A stretch of 64,000 nucleotides of DNA, taken from NCBI GenBank assembly GCA_043816165.1, contig JBDRIE010000037.1, forward strand, positions 1-64,000, in the 5' to 3' direction. This document shows, one piece after another, positions 25,894-35,257 of this stretch; the stretch's first letter is position 1; every line of letters starts with the position of its first letter. Source of the DNA: JAACEU01 sp043816165 (GTDB lineage: Bacteria; Patescibacteriota; Gracilibacteria; UBA1369; LOWO2-01-FULL-3). The notes under the pieces were generated by a model, which was not told where the DNA came from, ran no database searches, and saw nothing but the letters and a program-made list of their open reading frames with translations. Made by a program: the position numbers and the translations under genes.

Positions 25894-25982
25894 CACACGA
25901 AACACATGCCCTTCCACGGTGCCAAGTAACGTCAATCCCTCCCAACGTTCACTCCCGCACCTTTTTGTTAACTATTGCAATG

Positions 25983-26009
25983 AAGAACACTTGAAAGTGT
26001 TCTTTTTGT
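25983..26009 (+). terminator. Intrinsic terminator of cassette A
   Basis: AAGAACACTT (25983-25992), GA loop, AAGTGTTCTT (25995-26004), then TTTGT. A perfect 10-base stem with a T-run. It closes the GC-rich cassette. Confidence 0.85.
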
Positions 26010-26017
26010 GTTATAAT
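25991..26017 (+). promoter_or_regulatory. Weak predicted promoter of the LamG gene
   Basis: TTGAAA (25991-25996) and TATAAT (26012-26017) with a 15-base spacer, overlapping the cassette terminator. Initiation near 26024 gives a 20-base A-rich leader without SD before ATG 26045. Confidence 0.45.
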
Positions 26018-26044
26018 CCAAAATGAAAATTTTAACCAAATATC

Positions 26045-27247
26045 ATGGAGAAAAAAACAAAATCAATTCTAATTATAATCGTTATATTAGCCTTGGCAGC
26101 CGGCGCGGCTTATTATTTTTATTACAGAGGACTCGAGGCAGAACCACCATCACTTGAAAGCATGAGCACAACATTCCAGGGCAGTACAAAAGACAAAAAC
26201 AAGTTCTCGTGGAGCAAAGACCAAATTGCATCCTTCGAAGGCATAGGTAATGAAAATAAGCTGGAAGAGGGCTTGAACTGGAGATATTTTGACAAAAAAA
26301 TAACAACATCAGAATTATTCCTGGAAAGAATAGTACCAATCGAGAACGGCTGGGCAAAGGCTCTGGTCTATAATTCGATAGAAAACGAATGTATAGAAGG
26401 GGAAGCGGGTTTTGTAGAAATATACAAAGCTGACGATAGAGGAATTAATGATTTTTGTCCGTTAGCAATCACGGTATCCGGTGAAACTTTTTTCCATGGG
26501 GGGCTAAATCCTGAAGATTACGCGGATTTTGATAGAATCGCAGGGAATCTTTCCAAAATAAAAGAAAAAATTACAGAAGACACTTGGGTACTAATTCCAT
26601 TACCAAAAGACTACAACGAATTACAATCAACAACGAACTATTATTTCTTAAACGGACCAAATTCTGATCAATTAAGTTCTCAGGCAAAAGTAGAAGGCGC
26701 AAATCTGGCATGGGTGAAAGTGAAATCAACAGTTTTTGAAGACGAAATAGTTGCGATTCTTAAGCAAAATATGGACGAAACCCATTATTTAATCGATGAA
26801 GTTTCATTAGCAAACAGCAACGAAATAACAATGGTTATAAAAGGAAGAATAGACACAGAATGGTCAAAAGATGTGGATAATGGAATATTGGCGCAAACAG
26901 ATGCAGGACACAAAATATATTGGGCGGGCCAAAAAGGTAAAATACGAGCTACATTTAAATTCGAAGATGGTAAGAATTTCTTTGTTGACGCATCTGACGT
27001 GAATTACTACACAACGGATGAAGACCAAGTCATAGTTGCTGTATATGATGGACAAACAATGTATCTCTACAGAGACGGAGAACTGCTGGATTCTAGAAAG
27101 ATTGGAAGAAATTTAAAAACATCAACCGGCCCAACTTCTATAGGAGCATCTCCTGAAGGGGAGAATTATTTCAAAGGTTACCTAAAAGAAGTCTCGATCT
27201 ACAACAGAGCATTTACACCTGAAGAAGTTGCAGCAATCAAGTATTAG
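26045..27247 (+). CDS. Membrane-anchored LamG/concanavalin-like domain protein
   Basis: A 400-residue protein with an N-terminal signal-anchor (IIIVILALAAGAAYYFYY, about residues 9-27) and an extracytoplasmic remainder. The last 170 or so residues form a LamG-like jelly roll: ITMVIKGRIDTEW, GILAQTDAGHKIYWAGQKGKIRATF, VIVAVYDGQTMYLYRDGELLDSRKIG and the hallmark FKGYLKEVSIYNRAFTPEEVAAI. Such domains bind glycans or serve in adhesion. The middle part (about 40-220) is not recognised. It converges with the M23-SLH gene, with a gap of only three bases between stops. Confidence 0.82.
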   Translation: MEKKTKSILIIIVILALAAGAAYYFYYRGLEAEPPSLESMSTTFQGSTKDKNKFSWSKDQIASFEGIGNENKLEEGLNWRYFDKKITTSELFLERIVPIENGWAKALVYNSIENECIEGEAGFVEIYKADDRGINDFCPLAITVSGETFFHGGLNPEDYADFDRIAGNLSKIKEKITEDTWVLIPLPKDYNELQSTTNYYFLNGPNSDQLSSQAKVEGANLAWVKVKSTVFEDEIVAILKQNMDETHYLIDEVSLANSNEITMVIKGRIDTEWSKDVDNGILAQTDAGHKIYWAGQKGKIRATFKFEDGKNFFVDASDVNYYTTDEDQVIVAVYDGQTMYLYRDGELLDSRKIGRNLKTSTGPTSIGASPEGENYFKGYLKEVSIYNRAFTPEEVAAIKY

Positions 27248-27250
27248 AAA

Positions 27251-29068
27251 TTATTTCATCACCTGCATCAATTTGTAGATGGCATAAGCCACTTCACCAC
27301 GGCTCATCCCTTTGTCAGGTTCTAAATATGTTATGCTGGAATTAATAATCCCAAGTTCCTTAGCGTAAGCAATATATGGAGCGTACCATTCAGTCTTTAG
27401 CACGTCTTTGTATGGGTTTTTAGATACCTCAGGATTCACATCAACACCCATCCCGTTAAATAAAATTTTATAAAATTCGGCTTTATTTACAGTATTCGCC
27501 GGCTTGAAAGTTCCATCAGAATATCCATTCACAACTCCATTGTTATATGCTGTATAAAGATATCCGCCATACCATTGCGACTTATCTGTATCTGAAAATG
27601 GCAAATTTCCATTTGAAATTTCTTGTTTCAATCCTTCAAAAATAAACTTAATAGCTTCAACTCGGCTCACAGTCTGATCAGGTCTGAATGTCCCATCAGG
27701 ATAACCGGCAACTACACCTTCAGTTACTAAATAATTAACTGCCGAATAATACTCATGACTTTCTGATAAATCAGAGAAGACTACAGTGACTTCATTTCCA
27801 ACAATATCAAACCAATCTGAATGATACGATTCACCATTATATTCTATAATAAATCTGTCTCTACCTTCACTCAAACGGCTAAATTCACCAATCAAATTCC
27901 CAACATTACCAAAATCAATATTTCTTACAATAGAAGGTTTTGGAGTAAACAGACCATTGTCAGATTTAATGATTATTTCTCCCTCAAATCCATCTTTGTA
28001 AGCATTGTCATACTGATCTCTCAAAAGAATCGTAAATTCACCATCTTGCCCCTCATAATAGACTGAAGAAACAGCATAATCGAACTGCAATACAGGTGGG
28101 TCCGGAATTACCTCGACCTCCTCAACAACCTCCTCTTCCTCAACGACCTCCTCCTCAACAACCTCCTCCTCATCAACTTCTGGAACATACGAATCCGTTG
28201 AAACATTTCCATCTAAATACTTTTGGACATATTTCATTGAATTAACCGTTGTCGAGAGCGCATCACTTTGCCCCAAGCCTTCGTTTACAGCCGAAAAGAA
28301 GTCTAAACCGGCATCAGAAGCTTCCTGCCATGTAAATGGCCAATAAGGATGCCAAGGCGCAGAATCATTATCGATCTGGAAATGTAAATGAGGTGTGGTC
28401 GCAGTACCCGTGTCACCGGACAAAGCAATTTTATCACCTTTTACTACAACATCACCTTCAGATACCAAAAGACTTCCCAAGTGACTATAAGATGAAAACA
28501 AAGTTTCATTAGCATTCGGATCATTCAAAGAAGGAAAATTATTATGCTGAATGACTACATGATTACCAAACCCGGAAGTTTGATTAACAGCCTTCACCAC
28601 AGTTCCATTTGCAATAGAATAAATCGGAGTTCCGTTTGGAACCTTTATATCTACGGCAGGGTGTGAGCCGGCATTTTCATAACCATCCAATAAATAATTT
28701 CCCATATACACAACTGGATACGTAATTTTCGCATTTCTAATAACATCATCCGAAGCATCACCCCATTCCAAGTTGTCCGCACTTGTCTTTAGTTGATCAG
28801 GATCGTAATAAGGAATACTCACAAGGTCTCCACTATTCATAGCACCATAAGAATAATCCCATTCATCAGAGTCCATAGCCATCCAATCAGGCACTTGTTG
28901 TATAGGATAAACAGTCCCGTCAAACGGCTCGTGTTCAGGATAACCAATAATACTTGTTCGAAGTAAATAAGAAATATCTCCTGCCAAAAATGACGATGTA
29001 AAAATCACAGAAAGTATCAAAATCAACAGCGCAAGCCGTCCACCACTATGTTTTAGGAACTTTTTCAT
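27251..29068 (-). CDS. Secreted M23 peptidase with three SLH domains
   Basis: A 605-residue exported protein. After an N-terminal signal segment (ALLILILSVIFTSSFLAG) lies an M23 (LytM-type) zinc endopeptidase domain, with HPAVDIKVPNGTPI (HxxxD, about residue 134) and TPHLHFQID (HxH, about 225), flanked by SSYSHLGSLLVSEGDVVVKGDKIALSGDTG. A Glu/Val-rich linker (about 300-325) leads to an Ig-like stretch and three SLH domains (about 425-605; YPDGTFRPDQTVSRVEAIKFIF and YSDGTFKPANTVNKAEFYKILF are two cores). It should cleave peptidoglycan cross-links while tethered to the wall polymer, possibly pyruvylated by the CsaB-like enzyme. Confidence 0.92.
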   Translation of the reverse strand: MKKFLKHSGGRLALLILILSVIFTSSFLAGDISYLLRTSIIGYPEHEPFDGTVYPIQQVPDWMAMDSDEWDYSYGAMNSGDLVSIPYYDPDQLKTSADNLEWGDASDDVIRNAKITYPVVYMGNYLLDGYENAGSHPAVDIKVPNGTPIYSIANGTVVKAVNQTSGFGNHVVIQHNNFPSLNDPNANETLFSSYSHLGSLLVSEGDVVVKGDKIALSGDTGTATTPHLHFQIDNDSAPWHPYWPFTWQEASDAGLDFFSAVNEGLGQSDALSTTVNSMKYVQKYLDGNVSTDSYVPEVDEEEVVEEEVVEEEEVVEEVEVIPDPPVLQFDYAVSSVYYEGQDGEFTILLRDQYDNAYKDGFEGEIIIKSDNGLFTPKPSIVRNIDFGNVGNLIGEFSRLSEGRDRFIIEYNGESYHSDWFDIVGNEVTVVFSDLSESHEYYSAVNYLVTEGVVAGYPDGTFRPDQTVSRVEAIKFIFEGLKQEISNGNLPFSDTDKSQWYGGYLYTAYNNGVVNGYSDGTFKPANTVNKAEFYKILFNGMGVDVNPEVSKNPYKDVLKTEWYAPYIAYAKELGIINSSITYLEPDKGMSRGEVAYAIYKLMQVMK

Positions 29069-29106
29069 TTTTATTATTTGTTTTTATTTTAAAAAAAGAT
29101 TATAAA

Positions 29107-29135
29107 ATTATACCAAATATAGCCAAAAAAATCAA
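29107..29135 (-). promoter_or_regulatory. Predicted promoter of the M23-SLH gene
   Basis: Minus strand: TTGATT (29130-29135), 17-base spacer, TATAAT (29107-29112) preceded by TGG (extended -10). The leader of about 32 bases is A-rich (AAAATAAAAACAAATAAT) with no SD. Confidence 0.65.
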
Positions 29136-29140
29136 TCACC

Positions 29141-29557
29141 ATGCCAATTACCAATAGTGAGGAAGAAACACTAAAATTTGCAGACGAAATAGCCGAAAAA
29201 GTAGAGAACGGTGGGGTAATTTGCATGTTTGGAGATTTAGGAACCGGCAAAACAACTTTGGCTAAAGGAATTGCCAAGTATTTCGGACTCGAAGAAATGA
29301 CCATAAAAAGCCCCACCTACGCATTTATACGAAAGCACGAAGCGCATGACCGAAACATTTACCATATCGATTTGTATCGCCTAAACCATATTGATGAACT
29401 TTTACTTCAAGAAATTGAGGAACTAATTGAAAATCCAAAAAATATAATCATTATCGAATGGGCAGACAGGATGGAAAAATATTTACCTGAACACAGAATC
29501 AACATTTATCTGGAATATATAGATGAAAAAAGACGAAATATTAGAAGTACGAGTTGA
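29141..29557 (+). CDS. tsaE: tRNA threonylcarbamoyladenosine biosynthesis ATPase TsaE
   Basis: A 138-residue P-loop ATPase needed with TsaB and TsaD for the t6A37 modification of ANN-reading tRNAs. Walker A is MFGDLGTGKTTLAKGIAKYFG; the family motif IKSPTYAFIRKHEA and YHIDLYRL follow, then IIIIEWADRMEKYLPE. The length is normal. TsaB and TsaD are not in the window. The 3' end overlaps the convergent 3D-domain gene by 17 bases, so the last residues are read in both directions. Confidence 0.95.
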   Translation: MPITNSEEETLKFADEIAEKVENGGVICMFGDLGTGKTTLAKGIAKYFGLEEMTIKSPTYAFIRKHEAHDRNIYHIDLYRLNHIDELLLQEIEELIENPKNIIIIEWADRMEKYLPEHRINIYLEYIDEKRRNIRSTS

Positions 29558-30809
29558 TAGAAGCCAAAGTTGATGGACCTACTCGACCTGCACCATGGTC
29601 GTCAACACTGGAAATAATTTGTTGATCCAATTGGAACGCCAATAGTGCCTCTTGTGTTTGTGGACCAAAGTAATCCGTCATCAGAACTCCAGCAAAATAC
29701 CCATTTTCCCTCAAAAATTGTTGTAATTTCACAACTTCAGGGCTTACTAATCCGTAATCCATCTCATTCACTAGATATTTTTGAGCCACCGCTTTTTCTT
29801 CAGCAACCTCAGGCACCTCAACAACCTCAGCCATCTCAGCTACTTCAGCTATCAAAACACTTTCTTCCGATTTTTCCTTTGTAACTGTAGCTACAAGTAC
29901 ATTTGTATAATTTCTGGTTGTTATAATCTCATTCAATCTGTCTTTTGTTTTTGGACCAAAAATTCCTACTCCCAAAGATGATGCATCCGCTACTAATCCT
30001 TGTGATTGCTGGAATTTGAAGACTGCGTGTTTCGTAAGTTCATCATATATACCGTGAATAGCCCCCTTGTAATAATTTAATTGATTTAGCTCTGTCTGTA
30101 GTGAAGCCACGGCGTCGCCTTGATCTCCAAACTGCAAAGTTAATCCCAGTTTTTCTGATAATTCAACATCAATCGCAGGCTCCTCCATGACCGGAGGCGC
30201 GACTTCTATGTGATCGGTAACATCATATATTTCCGGCTCTCTTTCTTCTATATATGAACAATCTTGTGGAAACGCCTCTGATGCAGAGTAATTTGTTAAT
30301 GAAATTTCTTCAGCTATCGCTGAATTTACTCCATAAACTGTTACGTCAACATTTCTTTTCCCCCAATTCAGAGCTCTTTGCAGTCCAATATCTCCATAAC
30401 CCATCCAAATATCCAGTCTGTCATACACACCATTTTCTCCACTATTTTCGACAATTGCTCCTCCACGATCATGAACTGCTACTGTACCAACTCCCGGGAT
30501 ATACATCTTGGTTCCAAATGAGTAAGATTTCGGCGCCGCTATCATACCTGGATATACCGGAGTACCATCTGCGCCATTCGTACCATTACCATTCAGACGA
30601 ATATCTCCTTTATAAGTTCCTGTCGTATATTTTGCCTGACATGGTAGTGGAGAATAGTAAGCGGAAATGGTAAATGTTTTGGTATACACACCATCAAGTT
30701 CATTCGCCTCAGCTATACTTGGAGGTGTAGAAGGTCCAATTGAAATCAAAACCAGTGTAAAGACCGCGAATGCAAACAGCCGTCTTTTTAGATGTTTTGG
30801 TAGATTCAT
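29541..30809 (-). CDS. Secreted 3D-domain protein with two peptidoglycan-binding domains
   Basis: A 422-residue exported protein with an N-terminal signal segment. Residues about 45-160 are a 3D domain (named for three Asp), seen in MYIPGVGTVAVHDRGGAI and GVYDRLDIWMGYGDIGLQRALNWGKRNVDVTVYG. It is the double-psi beta-barrel fold of MltA/Rpf-type lytic transglycosylases. Two PG_binding_1 domains follow (about 225-290, LQFGDQGDAVASLQTELNQLNYYKG; and 355-420, VSPEVVKLQQFLRENGYFAG). They are separated by a Glu/Val/Ala linker. It likely cleaves or remodels peptidoglycan. The leader is A-rich (AAAATAAAAACAA) after an extended TGGTATAAT box at about 30840-30848. Confidence 0.88.
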   Translation of the reverse strand: MNLPKHLKRRLFAFAVFTLVLISIGPSTPPSIAEANELDGVYTKTFTISAYYSPLPCQAKYTTGTYKGDIRLNGNGTNGADGTPVYPGMIAAPKSYSFGTKMYIPGVGTVAVHDRGGAIVENSGENGVYDRLDIWMGYGDIGLQRALNWGKRNVDVTVYGVNSAIAEEISLTNYSASEAFPQDCSYIEEREPEIYDVTDHIEVAPPVMEEPAIDVELSEKLGLTLQFGDQGDAVASLQTELNQLNYYKGAIHGIYDELTKHAVFKFQQSQGLVADASSLGVGIFGPKTKDRLNEIITTRNYTNVLVATVTKEKSEESVLIAEVAEMAEVVEVPEVAEEKAVAQKYLVNEMDYGLVSPEVVKLQQFLRENGYFAGVLMTDYFGPQTQEALLAFQLDQQIISSVDDHGAGRVGPSTLASINSYF

Positions 30810-30915
30810 TTGTTTTTATTTTTATTTTTAAATCACAAAATTATACCACAAAACGGGAGCCAAATGGGAAAACAACACTTGCCAAAAGAAAAGGAAGGTT
30901 ATTTAATCATTTTTA

Positions 30916-33402
30916 CTAAACTGCTCCAATTCTCCTCAAAATTTCTCGATCCACAAAGTCTCTATCACGACCATACTTGAGCCTCGAAAGTTGTTTGTAG
31001 GCTTCAGCAGCTTCTTTATCGCCTTCTTCCAGATAAGGATTAACAGGGGTAATACTGAATGGGCGACTGGGCTGCGAATCAATAGAGAGCTTCATAACAG
31101 CCTTGTACTTGTCGATATTAATAAGATCTTGGTCACTAAATACAGGAGCCATTTCCTTGGCCATATGCTCCGCATCTTGTGCACCAATTTTGTAACACAT
31201 CATTGAACCGATATTGCCAAAAACCGCTTCCTTGATACCTACTCCTTTTTTCCTTGCGCTACCTCCTTCTTCCAATTGACCGAGATATTGGTGAGCAACA
31301 TTCAAACTCAAACGATATTTTCTTGCTTCAGATAGAATCGACTCGATACTTTCCGTAACGTAGTTTTGGAATTCATCGATGTACAGGAAGAAGTCTTGCC
31401 GTTCTTCTTTTGGCATTTTTTGTCTTTTTAAAGCAGCCATTTGCAGTTTCTGCACCATAATCAAACCAAGAAGCTTTGAGTTAACTTCACCGACAGTACC
31501 CTTTGACAAGTTCATAAGGAGAATCTTCTTTTCCTGCATGCACTTTGTGATATCAAAGGCGGACTTTGTCTGACCAATGATGTTTCTCATCATTGTGTTT
31601 GTAACGAATTGACCAAATTTAGCCGCGAAGTAGGGGATCATCTCCTGCTTCTCCCTCGCACCGGTTTTTGCCATTTGGTGGTCCCAGAATGAAGCGACGA
31701 CAGGGTTTTTAACATGTTGTCTCTTTATTTTTGCAAAATCATCGTCAGTAAATAACCGAACTATATCAGTCAACGCCGCTCCTTGAGGATCTGCCATCAG
31801 CGTAAGTACTCCATTTCTGAAGTAATCCTGGATTCTAGGCCCAAACACCTCTTCATCAAAAAGCTTAATCATGATATTCATCGCATCAAGCGCTACCATT
31901 TCTTTCTCCTCCTCGGTGTCTCCTTCCAAAATATTCAAACCAAGCGGTCTTTCCAAATCAGAAGGATCGAAATGAATTACATCATCAGCTCGTTCTCTTG
32001 GAACAAAAGGCAATATATCTTCAATCAAAGAACCATGCGGATCTATTACACACACACCATTTCCATTTTTCAAATCCTGTCGAATCATTACCTGCAAAAT
32101 CGAAGATTTACCGGTACCAGTTTGTCCAATTACATAAAAATGCCTAAATCTATCCTCAGTCTTCATTCTTATCTCTTTCTTTTCGCCTCTGTAAATATTG
32201 TGACCAAGAAGAAGTCCTTCATCGGGAATATTTGGAGGTGAAGGCGCAATTTTAAAGTTTTGCCACGATATACATGGATATTTATTAAACCTAATATTAG
32301 GAATATGGAATAATGAAGCCAACTCTTCACAAGACAAAATCATCTTTTTACCAAATAACCATTCCAACAATCCTATTCGGAAATTCCTAAAAATATAATT
32401 CGTCACGAGCCATCTATTGTTATGCCATGCTGTGTAATCGAAACTATTGCAATTTGAAGCTGAATATTGAGTGAATGCACTTCTTATGGACAATTGATTG
32501 TTTGCAGCCGTTTGTTTTGAATCTGATGCTGTCACAATTCGTATTATTGTTTCAAATCCCGGTTTAGAATTTTTTTCTTCAATAGCTTTCACCTCATCAT
32601 CTGTGACAGGCGTTGTCCTGGTAGTTCCCTTTTGGACATCTCCAATATTATCCATTTTTTCACCTTTTGTGAAAAAATCAAAAAGTGTTGAAAGCCAGGA
32701 GAGGGGATTGTACCATGTGAAATTCGCTCCACCTTCACTTTGAAATATTTTGTGGGCGATTTTTCTACCTTTTTCCTGCCAACTATTACTCACAGGTTTA
32801 ATCATTATTTGTATTGAAGCACCGTCATCGGATCCGATTTTCGACAAAGAATTAATAATTGTATTAATAGGATCCGCATTAAATCTTTGGTATGTTTTCA
32901 CCGGAAAAGAGAATGGTTTTGTAGTCGTAATATACGTAGAAACCACCTTACTTTTTGGCCTAAATATATTATAATCATCCACTTGTTCCACATAAGCATC
33001 CGGGTAAAAAGCCGTAAGCTGCTTTTCTACTATATGAAGTAGGCTCCTTGGGCAAACTATAAAGAAGTGTACTTGACCCTCTAAAACTGCGTATTCGAAA
33101 GATAAAAAGTCCTGTGACAAAAGCACCCTTTTAACCCTACTTGTATAAATACCATGAAGCGATTCAAAAAACTGAGTCATTACACCTCCGGAAATTTCTT
33201 TAAAGTCTTTCGACTGTGAATACTGCTCTCCTTCAACCTCTCTATCCTCTTTTGACTCCTTTTTTGGAACTCTTATATCCAAAAAAACCATATTAAAGGA
33301 CCGCTCCAAATTCATTTTATATCGCACAAATTTGATAACTACAGCAATAACGATTACTGATGCAATTACGAGCAACGATATTAATAGCCAGTTATTCATC
33401 AA
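30916..33402 (-). CDS. TraG/VirD4-like membrane ATPase (paralogue 1)
   Basis: An 828-residue protein with an N-terminal membrane helix (about residues 5-27), a region of about 380 residues of unknown fold, then a hexameric DNA-pump-like ATPase. Walker A is YVIGQTGTGKSS (about 428-439), followed by NGNGVCVIDPHGSLIEDILPFVP; Walker B DFFLYIDEFQNY lies at about 668-679; arginine-finger-like SEARKYRLSLNVAHQYLGQL follows. It resembles type IV coupling proteins (TraD/TraG, VirD4), but no other secretion genes are near. A paralogue with the same layout is at 50.2-52.9 kb. It is last in the leftward HIT-dnaE-aspS series. Confidence 0.85.
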   Translation of the reverse strand: MMNNWLLISLLVIASVIVIAVVIKFVRYKMNLERSFNMVFLDIRVPKKESKEDREVEGEQYSQSKDFKEISGGVMTQFFESLHGIYTSRVKRVLLSQDFLSFEYAVLEGQVHFFIVCPRSLLHIVEKQLTAFYPDAYVEQVDDYNIFRPKSKVVSTYITTTKPFSFPVKTYQRFNADPINTIINSLSKIGSDDGASIQIMIKPVSNSWQEKGRKIAHKIFQSEGGANFTWYNPLSWLSTLFDFFTKGEKMDNIGDVQKGTTRTTPVTDDEVKAIEEKNSKPGFETIIRIVTASDSKQTAANNQLSIRSAFTQYSASNCNSFDYTAWHNNRWLVTNYIFRNFRIGLLEWLFGKKMILSCEELASLFHIPNIRFNKYPCISWQNFKIAPSPPNIPDEGLLLGHNIYRGEKKEIRMKTEDRFRHFYVIGQTGTGKSSILQVMIRQDLKNGNGVCVIDPHGSLIEDILPFVPRERADDVIHFDPSDLERPLGLNILEGDTEEEKEMVALDAMNIMIKLFDEEVFGPRIQDYFRNGVLTLMADPQGAALTDIVRLFTDDDFAKIKRQHVKNPVVASFWDHQMAKTGAREKQEMIPYFAAKFGQFVTNTMMRNIIGQTKSAFDITKCMQEKKILLMNLSKGTVGEVNSKLLGLIMVQKLQMAALKRQKMPKEERQDFFLYIDEFQNYVTESIESILSEARKYRLSLNVAHQYLGQLEEGGSARKKGVGIKEAVFGNIGSMMCYKIGAQDAEHMAKEMAPVFSDQDLINIDKYKAVMKLSIDSQPSRPFSITPVNPYLEEGDKEAAEAYKQLSRLKYGRDRDFVDREILRRIGAV

Positions 33403-33443
33403 AATTTATATAATTATATCTGAATATTTTAGCACGAAAAGGC

Positions 33444-35201
33444 TCATGTGGCAATTTTGATGTGCAATTCTTTTATTTGCTTTGCGGGCATTTCTGATGG
33501 AGCGCCTAGCATAAGGTCTTTAGCCTTTTGATCTTTTGGGAATGCCATTACTTCCCGGATATTAGGTTCATCCGCAAAAATCATGATTAATCGCTCAATT
33601 CCCCATGCAATTCCTCCATGAGGAGGAGCGCCGTACTCGAATGCCTGCAGCATATGTCCAAATCTTCTCTCAGCATCTTCATTTGAAATTCCCAATATTT
33701 TGAACACCTTTGCTTGAATTTTTTGGTCATGAATCCTAATTGATCCGCCACCGATTTCTGTCCCGTTCAAAACCACGTCATAGGCAATTGACAATGCAGT
33801 TTCAGGGCTTTCCTCCAGATCTTTAGTGTTTTTTGGTGAAGTAAACGGATGATGTACAGCTGCTAATGTTTTTTCCTCTTTATCGTATTCAAACATAGGA
33901 AAATCCTTTACCCAACAAAAAGCGAATAACTTTTCATCCTTTAAACCTAGTTTATCTGCTACGGCCAGTCTTACATGCCCCAACGATTCACATGCCGTAT
34001 TGAACTCATCGGCACAGAAAAATAAAATATCACCATCCGTGGCCTGGCATCTCTCAGCCATTTGTTTAAGCTCCTCTTCTTTGAAAAATTTCACTAGTGA
34101 CGATTTGAATTCACCATCATCCATCACTATATAAGCAAGTCCTTTAGCTCCATGAATTTTCGCTACTTCTGTATATTCATCAATTTCTTTGCGAGTAAAT
34201 TTCGCTCCTCCCTCAACCCTCAATGCCTTAACAACCCCTCCACCTTCTACAACATCATTAAACATCTTGAAGTCGCATTCAGCTGCAACATCGGAAACAT
34301 CCGACAATGGCATATCGAACCTCATATCAGGAGAATCCGAACCGTATAAATTCATAGCTTCATCGTATGTCAGAACCGGGAATGGCTCTTGCATAATTTT
34401 TTTATGTGGAACAAATTCTTTAACCAGTTTTATCAGTAATTCTTCGTTGAGTTTCATTACATCCTCTTCCTCAACAAAAGACATCTCAACGTCTAATTGA
34501 GTGAACTCCGGCTGCCTATCTCCTCGCTGATCCTCATCCCTAAAACATCGTGCTATTTGAAAATACCTGTCAAACCCTGCAATCATTAATAATTGTTTCA
34601 ATTGCTGTGGTGATTGAGGCAAAACAAAAAATTGTCCCGGATATAAGCGCGATGGCACTAAGTACTCACGACTTCCTTCAGGAGTTCCTTTAATCAAAAT
34701 AGGAGTTTCTATTTCCAAAAATTCATTATCTGACATGAAATCCCTGATATATTTCACGACTTTATGTCTCAGCACAATATTATTCCGCAATCTTTCTCTG
34801 CGAAGATCCAAGTACCTATACTTCAAACGCAATTCCTCGCCAACCTCTTTATCCTGATCGATTTCGAATGGTGGAACTTTTGAGGCATTTAAGATTTCAG
34901 CTTTTATCACCAAAACTTCGATCGCTCCTGTATCAAGGTTTGTATTTGTCTGACCATCCGGGCGACTTCGTACCTTCCCCGTTATTTTTAAGACATATTC
35001 ACTTCGAGTATTATCCATCAAATTATGAGCTTCAGAGTATTCAACAGGATCAGAAACAATTTGAGTTAACCCATAACGATCACGTAAGTCGATGAATATT
35101 ACACCACCATGATCACGCCGTCTGTGAACCCATCCGGACAGAACAACTTCTGAATCAATATGTTTTTCAGTAAGCTCATTGCAAGTATGTGATCTATACA
35201 T
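33444..35201 (-). CDS. aspS: Aspartyl-tRNA synthetase
   Basis: A 585-residue class IIb synthetase of bacterial type. The N-terminal OB anticodon domain is MYRSHTCNELTEKHIDSEVVLSGWVHRRRDHGGVIFIDLRDRYG (its first and last parts seen as such), motif 2 is FQIARCFRDEDQRGDRQPEFTQ, and motif 3 GIAWGIERLIMI. The GAD insertion typical of bacterial AspRS is present at about residues 280-420. Whether it also charges tRNA-Asn depends on asparagine synthetase genes not seen here. It lies between dnaE and the TraG-like gene, on the same strand. Confidence 0.97.
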   Translation of the reverse strand: MYRSHTCNELTEKHIDSEVVLSGWVHRRRDHGGVIFIDLRDRYGLTQIVSDPVEYSEAHNLMDNTRSEYVLKITGKVRSRPDGQTNTNLDTGAIEVLVIKAEILNASKVPPFEIDQDKEVGEELRLKYRYLDLRRERLRNNIVLRHKVVKYIRDFMSDNEFLEIETPILIKGTPEGSREYLVPSRLYPGQFFVLPQSPQQLKQLLMIAGFDRYFQIARCFRDEDQRGDRQPEFTQLDVEMSFVEEEDVMKLNEELLIKLVKEFVPHKKIMQEPFPVLTYDEAMNLYGSDSPDMRFDMPLSDVSDVAAECDFKMFNDVVEGGGVVKALRVEGGAKFTRKEIDEYTEVAKIHGAKGLAYIVMDDGEFKSSLVKFFKEEELKQMAERCQATDGDILFFCADEFNTACESLGHVRLAVADKLGLKDEKLFAFCWVKDFPMFEYDKEEKTLAAVHHPFTSPKNTKDLEESPETALSIAYDVVLNGTEIGGGSIRIHDQKIQAKVFKILGISNEDAERRFGHMLQAFEYGAPPHGGIAWGIERLIMIFADEPNIREVMAFPKDQKAKDLMLGAPSEMPAKQIKELHIKIAT

Positions 35202-35257
35202 AAAAATAGATTAAAAATACAAAAGACTTCAGAAATAATCTTAGTGGAGAATGTAAG

